A DNA stretch of 23,976 nucleotides from UBA1738 sp045658645 (GTDB lineage Bacteria; Bacillota; Clostridia; UBA1381): contig JAZOVJ010000043.1 in assembly GCA_045658645.1 (NCBI GenBank), forward strand, positions 1-23,976, read 5' to 3'. The number at the start of each line of letters is the position of its first letter. Position 1 is the first letter of the stretch. Shown here in pieces: positions 6,500 to 14,297 of this stretch. Below the pieces are notes generated by a model that saw only the letters and a program-made list of their open reading frames with translations, had not been told where the DNA came from and did no database searches. Made by a program: the position numbers and the translations under genes.

Positions 6500-7642
6500 A
6501 TGAGAAAAAAAGTAATGGCCATGCTTTTGGCTTTTGTGACTTTTGCTTCAGTAACTTCAGGTGTTTATGCTGCAAAAAGTGTTTCTCAACTAAAAGAAGA
6601 GCTTTCACAGAACCAGAAAAATGCTGAAAAGACACAAAAAGAAATTAAAGCAAAGCAACAGGAACAAAACGAACATAAGAAAAAGAAAAATGCTATCGAC
6701 CTTGAGATTGCAAGTCTTCAGGGCGATATTGATACAATACAGAACGTTATAGATGAAAAAGACGCCGAAATAGAGGCAAAAAATGCTGAAATTGAGGTGC
6801 TTGACGAATCCTTGAAAAAGACAGACAAGCAGCTTAAAAAAAGAATGAAGATTATGTACGAAAGTGGTACAACATCTTATCTTGAAATGATTTTTTCTGC
6901 AAAAGGCTTGTCAGACTTATTCACAAGACTTTCAATAATCGAGTCGATTGTAAAGCATGATAATAAAATAATTGAAGATTACCAGATGCAGATTGACCAG
7001 ATTGCGGCGGCGAAAGAAGTTATTGAAACGGAAAAAAATGAACAGGTTGAAGCAAGGGAAATTCTTGAAGGAAAAAGAGGTCAGATTAAAGCGAAACAGC
7101 AGGAACAACAGAAACTTATAGACGCTCTTTCAAAGGATATAAACGAGCTTAAGAAACAGGAAGCCGAAATGGTGGCGGCAGAAAGACAAATTCAGGCGCA
7201 GATAAATGCGGCATTGGGTAAGTCGGACCAGAAGTCTGTCACTTATAATGGAAATGGTAAGTTTATTCTTCCGATAGCAAGCTATACAAGAATTTCTTCG
7301 CCGTTTGGGTATAGAATACATCCTATTACCGGAACAAGAAAGCTACATTCGGGAATTGACTATGCAGCACCTGGCGGAACAGCTATTTTTGCTGCAGAAG
7401 ACGGAGTGGTGCTGACTTCCGGCTGGATAAACGGTTATGGCTACACAATAACCGTAAACCACGGTAGTGGCTATGTAACCCTTTACGCACACTGCAGTTC
7501 CCTTATAGCAACTGCAGGACAAAAGGTGACAAAGGGTCAGACTATCGCAAGAGTAGGCTCAACCGGAAACTCAACCGGAAACCACCTGCACTTTGAGGTT
7601 AAAGTTAACGGCGTGGCACAGAACCCGGCAAACTTTCTTTAA
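6500..7642 (+). CDS. Secreted coiled-coil M23 murein hydrolase (PcsB/EnvC type)
   Basis: Exported peptidoglycan endopeptidase or hydrolase activator. A signal peptide (residues 1-24, ending VYA) is followed by ~200 residues of charged coiled coil rich in Lys, Glu and Gln. A linker leads to a C-terminal LytM/M23 domain (~255-380). The zinc set is intact: H283 and D287 in HSGIDYA, H364 in the HLH motif; H331 (LYAH) and H362 match the catalytic histidines. An enzymatically active domain is therefore expected, unlike E. coli EnvC, which is a degenerate activator. Coiled coil plus M23 directly after ftsEX parallels PcsB, CwlO and EnvC, whose activity is gated by FtsEX through the coiled coil. AAGGAGG precedes the ATG. 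The assignment to the FtsEX pathway is inferred from position and architecture. Confidence 0.9.
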   Translation: MRKKVMAMLLAFVTFASVTSGVYAAKSVSQLKEELSQNQKNAEKTQKEIKAKQQEQNEHKKKKNAIDLEIASLQGDIDTIQNVIDEKDAEIEAKNAEIEVLDESLKKTDKQLKKRMKIMYESGTTSYLEMIFSAKGLSDLFTRLSIIESIVKHDNKIIEDYQMQIDQIAAAKEVIETEKNEQVEAREILEGKRGQIKAKQQEQQKLIDALSKDINELKKQEAEMVAAERQIQAQINAALGKSDQKSVTYNGNGKFILPIASYTRISSPFGYRIHPITGTRKLHSGIDYAAPGGTAIFAAEDGVVLTSGWINGYGYTITVNHGSGYVTLYAHCSSLIATAGQKVTKGQTIARVGSTGNSTGNHLHFEVKVNGVAQNPANFL

Positions 7643-7650
7643 TAATTAAT

Positions 7651-7672
7651 AGGGGCGGCATAGGTCGCCCTT
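7651..7672 (+). terminator. Weak hairpin before the S41 protease gene
   Basis: AGGGGCG (7651-7657) pairs with CGCCCTT (7666-7672), including one G-U pair, without a proper T tract, so it could be a weak terminator or a processing site. A TATAAT at 7697-7702 without a good -35 follows and may be a weak promoter for the protease gene. Confidence 0.4.
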
Positions 7673-7728
7673 ATAATATTGCAGGAAATTTTTGCATATA
7701 ATAAACCACATAACATTTGGAGGGTTTT

Positions 7729-8907
7729 ATGGAAAATAAGAGAAGCAAGATATTTACCATAATAATAACAGCACTTATAACCTTTTTTCTCACAACTACT
7801 GCAAGCAGTTTTATTACAGGCTTAATGCAGGGCGAATCTATTGAAAAGATAACTGTCGTAAAAGAAATGTTATCAGAATACTCGCTTTTTGATGTAGACG
7901 ATGAAAAAGTTGCGGATTATGCGGCGATGGCAATGGCGGCATCGGTGGAGGATCCGTATACCGCCTATTTCCCGAAAGATGAATTCAGTGCATATAAGGA
8001 CAACATAATGTCCAGTTATGTAGGAATGGGCGCTATGCTTGGTGCTGATATGGAGAAGGATGAAATAACCATAGTGTCAACGGTAGAGGGCGGACCCGCA
8101 CATAAATCGGGACTTAAAGGTGGCGACAGAATTATAGCCATAGATGGCAAAAACTATAGTGCGGCACAATTATCTGAAGCCTCTATGTACGTAAAAAACG
8201 GCGATGAGGGAACAACCTTTGTTCTTTTAATGGAGCGTGAGGGGAAAGGTAGGTTTGAAGTTAGCGTTACCCGTGAAAAGATAACGAAAAAGAGCGTTGA
8301 ATCAAAAATGCTTGAGAACGATATTGGTTATATCAAGATAACGGGCTTTGAGAGTAAAATAGAGCGTACCGAGAAGGATACTTATGATGAGTTTGTAGAG
8401 AATCTTCTTGCACTAAAAAGTGCGGGGATGGATAAAATGATAATTGACCTTCGTGATAATCCCGGCGGAGATTTAAGGGTGGTATGCAATATTGCAGACG
8501 CACTTTTACCAAAGGGTGTAATAACATATACAGAGGACAAATACGGCAAACAGGAATTTATCTATTCCGACAAAGAGGAGCTTAATATACCGATTGCAAT
8601 TTTGGTAAATGGCGGAAGTGCGTCAGCATCGGAAGTTCTTACGGGAGCTTTAAAAGACCATAAAAAAGCGACTGTCATCGGTACTAAAACCTACGGAAAG
8701 GGAATAGTTCAGGGTGTATTCCCGTTCTCAGACGGCTCAGGTATGTCGATTACAACCGCAAGATATTTCACTCCAAACGGAGAATGTATTCATAAGATAG
8801 GCATAGAGCCTGATATTACTGTGGAACTTGACTCTAAAAAGGCACTTTCTGAGCTTACCGTAAAGGAAGATAAACAACTACAAAAAGCGATTGAGGTTTT
8901 AAAATAA
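7729..8907 (+). CDS. S41-family C-terminal processing protease (CtpA-like)
   Basis: Membrane-anchored serine protease that trims or degrades extracytoplasmic proteins. Residues ~8-30 form an N-terminal membrane anchor. A PDZ domain spans ~100-170 (GMGAMLGAD ... GGPAHKSGLKGGDRIIAIDG). The catalytic domain contains NGGSASASE with S299 and TYGKGIVQ with K324. The 25-residue spacing of this Ser-Lys pair matches the Prc/CtpA dyad. I start at ATG 7729 (392 aa) because GGAGGG lies five bases upstream; an earlier in-frame TTG at 7717 overlaps that site. CtpA-type proteases often lie beside ftsEX-M23 genes in Clostridia and may process cell-wall hydrolases; that link is inference here. The stop abuts the stop of the convergent permease gene with no terminator between. 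Confidence 0.93.
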   Translation: MENKRSKIFTIIITALITFFLTTTASSFITGLMQGESIEKITVVKEMLSEYSLFDVDDEKVADYAAMAMAASVEDPYTAYFPKDEFSAYKDNIMSSYVGMGAMLGADMEKDEITIVSTVEGGPAHKSGLKGGDRIIAIDGKNYSAAQLSEASMYVKNGDEGTTFVLLMEREGKGRFEVSVTREKITKKSVESKMLENDIGYIKITGFESKIERTEKDTYDEFVENLLALKSAGMDKMIIDLRDNPGGDLRVVCNIADALLPKGVITYTEDKYGKQEFIYSDKEELNIPIAILVNGGSASASEVLTGALKDHKKATVIGTKTYGKGIVQGVFPFSDGSGMSITTARYFTPNGECIHKIGIEPDITVELDSKKALSELTVKEDKQLQKAIEVLK

Positions 8908-9774
8908 TTATTTCCTGTTTAAAAGGAATACCGAGAAAAGAACTAATGCTATGCCCATAGCAGCAACGACTGTCAGGGTTTCGTTAAATACCAAAATCCC
9001 TGCAACCGAGGCAACTACTGCCTCGAATGTTGCCATAACGGCGGCTTTACCCGGCTCAGTGTTTTTAAGACCTTGAGTATATAGAATATATGGGAAAAAT
9101 GCACTTATGTACGCAAAAATAATTGCAAGTAAAAGTGTGTTTGGGTTCTCTGTGCTGACTTCATAAATTTTAGGGAAGTCTACCAAAAACATACTGGCTA
9201 AAGCGGCAAAGAAAAATGTATAAACCGTAACTGTTGCCGAAGAATATTTTTTAAGCGCAACACGTCCGAAAATACTATACAGTGCATAGCAAAAACCGGA
9301 AGATAAACCGGTAAAAATAATATACGGCGATATGTTTGTATTTTTATCGGTACCGCAAATCATAACACAACCGATAGCGGCTGTCATTAAAGCTAAAAGC
9401 TTGGCAGCCGTTATTTTTTCACGGAAAAATATAGCCGCCATTACCATAACAAAAAACGGCGATGTGTATAGAAGCATTGCGGCAAGCGACATTGATGCGT
9501 TTTGTATGGTATAGAAATAACAAAAGCCGAACAAGGCAAAGCTGAAAATGCCTGTGCCTATAAAATACCAAATATCACGAATAGCAATCTTCAGTTTACT
9601 TTTATCGGTAATGAAAAGGTACACAAAAAGTGTCAGGCAGGTTATGACGCTTCTGAAAAAAAGAAGTTGCATATTGTCAAGCCCCGAAGCATTCAGGGTT
9701 CTTACAAAAATCCCTGTAAGCCCCCACAAAAATGCGGCGGATAATATTAAAATGGAAGGTAGTTTTCTTTTCAT
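8908..9774 (-). CDS. EamA/DMT-superfamily permease
   Basis: Integral membrane transporter of the drug/metabolite superfamily with two EamA repeats (~residues 5-140 and 150-285) and about ten membrane helices. The N-terminal AAFLWGLTGIFVR matches the usual EamA opening. The second repeat ends in the conserved E in ATFEAVVASVAGILVFNE. At 288 aa it is standard. The ATG overlaps the recD2 stop as ATGA and has GGGAG upstream, so it is probably translated from the recD2 message. The substrate cannot be read; the family includes amino-acid, nucleotide and metabolite exporters. Confidence 0.88.
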   Translation of the reverse strand: MKRKLPSILILSAAFLWGLTGIFVRTLNASGLDNMQLLFFRSVITCLTLFVYLFITDKSKLKIAIRDIWYFIGTGIFSFALFGFCYFYTIQNASMSLAAMLLYTSPFFVMVMAAIFFREKITAAKLLALMTAAIGCVMICGTDKNTNISPYIIFTGLSSGFCYALYSIFGRVALKKYSSATVTVYTFFFAALASMFLVDFPKIYEVSTENPNTLLLAIIFAYISAFFPYILYTQGLKNTEPGKAAVMATFEAVVASVAGILVFNETLTVVAAMGIALVLFSVFLLNRK

Positions 9775-12017
9775 ATATTTTCTCCCGGTATTTTAAAAGA
9801 AGATATGGCTTTGAGTTTGTCAGAAAGCCCTGTATATCTCTTTTTCTCGTCATTGTTTTCTATCATAGTTTTTATTGAATCTTTGCTTCCTACCAAAACC
9901 ACGATAGTTTTTGCTCGGGTTACGGCGGTGTAAAGTAAATTGCGGCACATCAGCATTGGCGCAAAACGGCATACCGGCATAATGATAATAGGGAACTCGC
10001 TGCCCTGACTTTTATGGACGGTAACTGCATAGGCAAGGTCTAATTTGTCAAGGTCAGAAAATGTATATTCGCATTCACGCTCATCATCAAAAATGACAGT
10101 CATAACCCTGTCCTTTACCGAAATACTTTCGATAATACCCATATCGCCGTTAAAAATACCGCTTCCCGTTTCGCCTGTTGGCTTTGTCCAGATTATATCA
10201 TAGTCATTCTTTATCTGCATAACCTTGTCGCCAACCCTGAAAAGCGTGTTTCCATACGCATATTCCTGCTTTAGTATACTTGGAGGATTAAGCGCAAGCT
10301 GAAGCTCCTGATTAAGATTGATGGTACCCGCCACGCTTTTTTTAGACGGTGAAAGCACCTGAATTGATGTTATAGGATTAACAGAATAACTTGCAGGAAG
10401 TCTGTTTTTATAAAGGTCAATAATCGTACGGCAAACTGATTCGCCACCTGGACGTGAAAGAAAGAAAAAGTCTTTGTCGTGGGATGTAATATCCGGCATT
10501 TCGCCACAATTGATTTTGTGGGCATTCATAACTATAAGGCTTTCCTGTGCCTGACGGAAAATTCGTGACAGGTGAATAACAGGAACAATGTCAGCATCAA
10601 TGATATCACGAAGCACATTTCCCGGACCTACTGACGGAAGCTGGTCTGCATCTCCTGAGAAAATAACACGTGCGCCACGTTTTACTGCACGCAGGAAAGC
10701 GTACATAAGCTGAATATCCACCATACTTACCTCGTCCATAATGATTACGTCAAAGGGAAGAGGGTTTGATTCATTATACAAAAAATGCTGAATATCCGAG
10801 TCATCACCGGGCTTTACGCATAAAAGTCTGTGAATGGTTTTTGCTTCAAGACCCGTAACCTGACTCATTCTTTTTGCAGCACGCCCGGTAGGTGCAGTAA
10901 GTGCGATTGATAATTGCATTTCTGAAAGTGCTTTTATGATTGTGTTTATTGTAGTGGTTTTGCCTGTTCCGGGACCGCCTGTTATAACAACGCATCCGCT
11001 TTTTAAAGATGCTAAAACTGCTTCCTTTTGCATATCGTCAAGAAAAATTCCGGAGTTTTTCTCGGCACTTTCTATAATAGGCTTAACTTCCTCTTCTGTA
11101 AGACTGATGGCAGGCGGATATGACGATAAAGAAGCAATTCGTCTTGCAACATACTGTTCTGCCTGATAGAACACATCAAGGTAGCATACTTCCTCTTTGT
11201 CCACAATATCGGTGTATAGCGTATGCTCAAGCTCAAGCGCTGTAATTCCGTTTTCTATTTCTTCACAAGTTACCGAAAGTGTTATTTCGGCATTGGAAAT
11301 AAGCATATTTTTCGGGACAAAAGTATGCCCTTGTGAATATGCAAGAGTGCTTAAAATATATTTAATCCCCGCTTTGATACGCATAGGTGAATTTTTGGCA
11401 ACGCCTCGCAGCATAGCAATATTATCTGCGGTTTTGAAGGAAATTCCGTCAACCCTGTCGGATAAAATGTAGGGATTTTCCTGAATTTGCAAAATTGCAC
11501 CCGAACCAAGCTCTTTATGAACTTTAAAGGCAAGGTTGGTTGAGATCCCGTATTGTTGGCAGAACATCAAAATGCTTTGAACAGACTGAAGTTCAAGGTA
11601 GGACTGACCGATTTTCTCTGCTCTTTCTTTGGAAATGCCTTTAATTTCGCTTAAACGCATAGGTTCAGTCAGCAGGATATTCAAAGAATCTGCACCGAAT
11701 TTTTCAACAATCTTCTCTGCAGTTTTTTTGCGTATTCCGTATATAACGCCGGAGGACAGGTAGTCTAAAATGGACTCTTCATCAGTTGGGAGAATTGTTT
11801 CGTAATAGGAAACACGAAACTGTTCACCGTAGTCAGGATGATTTGCAAAAATTCCGGTTGCAGATATATTTTCGCCTTCTGAAATGTATGGCATATAACC
11901 CGTTGCAGTAACAAGCCCGTCACTTACCGAGTCAATTTCGCATACAGTGTATCCATTTTCGGCATTCTGGTAAATAATATCATAAACCTTACCGGAAATT
12001 GTAATATTCTCGTCCAC
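9771..12017 (-). CDS. recD2: ATP-dependent DNA helicase RecD2 (YrrC-type)
   Basis: A 5'-3' superfamily 1B helicase acting in repair and replication-fork maintenance in organisms where RecD is not part of RecBCD. Order: an N-terminal OB-like domain (SGKVYDIIYQNAENGYTVCE), helix-hairpin-helix repeats (~85-200), then motor domains. Walker A GGPGTGKTT is near residue 347, motif II is IIMDEVSMVD, and motif III GDADQLPSVGPGNVL. The C-terminal UvrD-like motifs are AVTVHKSQGSEF and LLYTAVTRAK. Start: a GTG at 12026 lies inside the GGAGG, so the GTG at 12017, eight bases after GGAGG, is chosen (748 aa). It ends overlapping the EamA gene by four bases. It is divergent from the PHP operon, with overlapping promoters. 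Confidence 0.95.
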   Translation of the reverse strand: MDENITISGKVYDIIYQNAENGYTVCEIDSVSDGLVTATGYMPYISEGENISATGIFANHPDYGEQFRVSYYETILPTDEESILDYLSSGVIYGIRKKTAEKIVEKFGADSLNILLTEPMRLSEIKGISKERAEKIGQSYLELQSVQSILMFCQQYGISTNLAFKVHKELGSGAILQIQENPYILSDRVDGISFKTADNIAMLRGVAKNSPMRIKAGIKYILSTLAYSQGHTFVPKNMLISNAEITLSVTCEEIENGITALELEHTLYTDIVDKEEVCYLDVFYQAEQYVARRIASLSSYPPAISLTEEEVKPIIESAEKNSGIFLDDMQKEAVLASLKSGCVVITGGPGTGKTTTINTIIKALSEMQLSIALTAPTGRAAKRMSQVTGLEAKTIHRLLCVKPGDDSDIQHFLYNESNPLPFDVIIMDEVSMVDIQLMYAFLRAVKRGARVIFSGDADQLPSVGPGNVLRDIIDADIVPVIHLSRIFRQAQESLIVMNAHKINCGEMPDITSHDKDFFFLSRPGGESVCRTIIDLYKNRLPASYSVNPITSIQVLSPSKKSVAGTINLNQELQLALNPPSILKQEYAYGNTLFRVGDKVMQIKNDYDIIWTKPTGETGSGIFNGDMGIIESISVKDRVMTVIFDDERECEYTFSDLDKLDLAYAVTVHKSQGSEFPIIIMPVCRFAPMLMCRNLLYTAVTRAKTIVVLVGSKDSIKTMIENNDEKKRYTGLSDKLKAISSFKIPGENI

Positions 12018-12052
12018 TAAAACCACCTCCTTATAGTCTCATACATAAGATA

Positions 12053-12081
12053 ATTATAGCATATTTTAATGTTGACTACAA
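12053..12081 (-). promoter_or_regulatory. Promoter of recD2
   Basis: On the minus strand: TTGTAG (12081-12076), a 17-base spacer, then TATAAT (12058-12053) preceded by TGC. Its -35 shares two bases with the -35 of the divergent plus-strand promoter. Confidence 0.7.
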
Positions 12082-12100
12082 TCCTTTTTAGTGATATAAT
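12072..12100 (+). promoter_or_regulatory. Promoter of the PHP-rdgB-acpS-nnr-alr-mazEF operon
   Basis: TTGACT (12072-12077), a 17-base spacer, then TATAAT (12095-12100). It is the only good promoter upstream of the eight tightly spaced plus-strand genes that end at 17574. Confidence 0.8.
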
Positions 12101-12145
12101 TTATGTGTATTGTTTTTTATATAAAATCTGTAAATGTGGAGGTAT

Positions 12146-12826
12146 ATGAGCGTGAAAATTATTGATTTGCATAATCACACAAATTTCAGCTATGACGGAA
12201 TTTCCGGCATTAATTCACTTGTTGAAAATGCCGTAAGAAACGGCGTAGACGTTCTTGGAATTACCGACCACGAATTCAGTATAGGAGACAGAATTGAAGA
12301 GTATATAAATGCGGTAAATAGTGCAAAAGAAAAGTACAGTGGAAAAATAACCTTACTTTTGGGGCTTGAAATAGGAACAAGGCCGTACCCTGAAAAATTT
12401 AATCCGGAAATAACAAAGAAGCTTGATTATTGTCTGTTTGAAAGCCTTGACGATTGCCGTGCTATGAATTTGGATGAGTTTTTGGCTTGGCGAAAGCATT
12501 TTCATTGTCCGCAAGGTCTTGCCCATACCGATATTTTTAAGCTTGAAAGAATGTATGATGCTGACATTTTAAACATATTAAAAAGGGAAAATATATTCTG
12601 GGAAATAAACTTTTCGGGTAATTATAACTATTATTTCGATTTGATTTCAAACCGTGAAAAACAGGAAACGGTTTCAAAAAGCGGTATTGCCTTAAGCGTG
12701 GGTTCAGACACTCACTGGGTAGGCGATTTTGATAAAAAGCGTCTTGTTCAGACCAACGAATTTTTAAGAAGCCTTAAAAATCCACTGGCTTTGGGAATTC
12801 GTGATTATGGGATAGGAAGGTATTAA
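12146..12826 (+). CDS. PHP-domain metal-dependent phosphoesterase
   Basis: Cytoplasmic hydrolase of the PHP fold. All metal-binding motifs are present in order: DLHNHT near residue 6, GITDHE, a Glu in LGLEIG, LAHTD, and GSDTHW near the C-terminus. The family includes histidinol phosphatase (HisK) and trinucleotide phosphoesterases. At ~227 aa with no other his gene nearby, the substrate is open. Start: GGAGG at 12138-12142 is only three bases before the ATG at 12146 and nine before a GTG at 12152, so the true start may be the GTG. A further ATG at 12134 precedes the ribosome site and is unlikely. It is the first gene of the operon and ends two bases before the rdgB start. Confidence 0.85.
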   Translation: MSVKIIDLHNHTNFSYDGISGINSLVENAVRNGVDVLGITDHEFSIGDRIEEYINAVNSAKEKYSGKITLLLGLEIGTRPYPEKFNPEITKKLDYCLFESLDDCRAMNLDEFLAWRKHFHCPQGLAHTDIFKLERMYDADILNILKRENIFWEINFSGNYNYYFDLISNREKQETVSKSGIALSVGSDTHWVGDFDKKRLVQTNEFLRSLKNPLALGIRDYGIGRY

Positions 12827-12828
12827 AA

Positions 12829-13413
12829 ATGAAAATTGTAGCAGCAACAACCAACAAGGGAAAAATAAGAGAATTTCAGGAAATCCTTGGCGAACTTGGG
12901 CACGAAGTTGTATCAATGCACGATGAGGGAATTGACGTAGAAGTTGAAGAAACAGGCAGCACATTCTCTGAAAATGCTTTGATTAAGGCACGTGCAGTTG
13001 CCCTTTTGTGTGACTCGCCTGTAATCGCTGATGATTCAGGACTTTGCGTTGACGCTATGGACGGTGCACCCGGAATATATTCTGCACGTTTTGCGGGCGA
13101 TGATGCCACTGACTATGACAGAAACGTAAAGCTTTTAGAAACATTAGAGGGTGAGGAAAACCGCAAGGCACGGTATGTTGCGGCTATTGCCTATATTTCA
13201 CCGGAGGGTACAGAAATCACAACCGAGGGAATAATTGAGGGCGAAATCTTAACAGAGGAGCACGGAACAGGCGGTTTCGGATATGACCCGCTGTTCTGGT
13301 GCACAGAGATTAAAAAGTGCTTCGGAGAGGCAACACCTGATGAAAAAAATGCAGTGAGCCACAGAGGCCGTGCATTAAAAAAATTATGCGACATACTTAA
13401 GGAGGGGAGATAA
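12829..13413 (+). CDS. rdgB: XTP/dITP diphosphatase (RdgB/HAM1 family)
   Basis: House-cleaning nucleotide pyrophosphatase that removes dITP, dHAPTP and XTP before they enter DNA or RNA. Diagnostic segments: ATTNKGKIREFQEIL at the N-terminus, VIADDSGLCVDAMDGAPGIY with the metal-binding acids, GFGYDPLF, and SHRGRALKKL at the C-terminus. At 194 aa it is typical. AGGAAGG lies eight bases before the ATG. It continues directly into the membrane-protein gene, whose AAGGAGG overlaps the last codons. Confidence 0.95.
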   Translation: MKIVAATTNKGKIREFQEILGELGHEVVSMHDEGIDVEVEETGSTFSENALIKARAVALLCDSPVIADDSGLCVDAMDGAPGIYSARFAGDDATDYDRNVKLLETLEGEENRKARYVAAIAYISPEGTEITTEGIIEGEILTEEHGTGGFGYDPLFWCTEIKKCFGEATPDEKNAVSHRGRALKKLCDILKEGR

Positions 13414-13935
13414 ATGGATATTTATTGCGAGTGTTTGGTAAAGAGAAAAAAACAAAAGGTTGACTATATATTAGAGGCAGTTTTTATCGTTGTAGCAATA
13501 TACTTTTCCTTTATAACCTTTGCTATGATGCAATTCTTTAAGGGGTTAACGCTTTTGGTGATTGCGGCAATCTGGTACGGCATAATTTACCTTATCAGAA
13601 GAAAAGACATTGAATATGAATATATTTTAACTAACAATACTTTGGATTTAGACAGGATTTTTGCTAAAAAATCAAGAAAAAGAATTACAAGTATAGATAT
13701 AGCAAATGTTGACTATATAAGACCTGTCGAAGAGCAGGACTACGAGAAAAATCCTGAACTTTTTGACCACTACATTTGTGAATGCAAGGAATCGAAAAAT
13801 ACCTATGTAATGGTATTTGCAAGGGAAGCAAAGGTTCACAGGGTTTTCTTCACTCCAAACGATAAAATGAAGAAAAACTTAAAAAAACTAAACCCATCAC
13901 GAGTAACAATAGAAGTGGATGAGGGAGAAGAATGA
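13414..13935 (+). CDS. Uncharacterised two-helix membrane protein
   Basis: I do not recognise a function. The 173-aa protein starts with a charged ~17-residue segment (VKRKKQKVDY), then two membrane helices (~residues 18-40 and 43-62). A ~110-residue cytoplasmic part, predicted alpha/beta, follows. It begins IEYEYILTNNTLDLDRIF and contains SRKRITSIDIANVDYI, a pattern like small PH-like domains of bacterial membrane proteins. It resembles the DUF6106-type proteins of Clostridia, from memory only. GGAGGGG precedes the ATG. The last four bases overlap acpS (ATGA), so it is translationally coupled to the ACP-activating enzyme. Its place between RdgB and AcpS suggests a housekeeping envelope role; nothing more can be claimed. 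Confidence 0.8.
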   Translation: MDIYCECLVKRKKQKVDYILEAVFIVVAIYFSFITFAMMQFFKGLTLLVIAAIWYGIIYLIRRKDIEYEYILTNNTLDLDRIFAKKSRKRITSIDIANVDYIRPVEEQDYEKNPELFDHYICECKESKNTYVMVFAREAKVHRVFFTPNDKMKKNLKKLNPSRVTIEVDEGEE

Positions 13936-14294
13936 TTTTCGGTATAGGTTGCGATATAATCGAGATAGAAAGAATTGCAAACTGCGATAAGCGTTTTTTG
14001 GAAAAGTATTTTACAATAAAAGAGCAGGAACTTTTTGAAAAAAGGAAACAGGTGCAGACGATAGCAGCAAACTTTGCGGCAAAAGAGGCTTTTTCAAAGG
14101 CTTTAGGAACGGGAGTCAGAGGCTTTTCTTTGGTTGATGTAGAGGTTTTACGTGACGATGCGGGGAAACCATATATAAATCTTTATGGAAAAGCAAAGGA
14201 GCTTTGCAAAAATTCAGGAATTGGCGAAATTTTTGTAACCTTGTCCCATTCAAAAGAGCTTGCAATGGCGTATGTGGTACTTGAAAAGGAGTAA
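13932..14294 (+). CDS. acpS: Holo-[acyl-carrier-protein] synthase AcpS
   Basis: Transfers 4'-phosphopantetheine from CoA to the serine of acyl carrier protein, switching on fatty-acid synthesis. It begins with the family motif GIGCDIIEIERI (magnesium-binding Asp) and contains FAAKEAFSKALGTGVRGF with the second acid. VTLSHSKELAMAYVV is near the end. At 120 aa it is typical. It overlaps the upstream membrane-protein gene by ATGA and is followed three bases later by the NAD(P)HX repair gene, the order found in many Firmicutes. Confidence 0.96.
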   Translation: MIFGIGCDIIEIERIANCDKRFLEKYFTIKEQELFEKRKQVQTIAANFAAKEAFSKALGTGVRGFSLVDVEVLRDDAGKPYINLYGKAKELCKNSGIGEIFVTLSHSKELAMAYVVLEKE

Positions 14295-14297
14295 TTT

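Noticed and set aside
12018..12026. GTG 12026 as recD2 start
   Set aside because: The codon overlaps the GGAGG itself; the GTG at 12017 has eight-base spacing.
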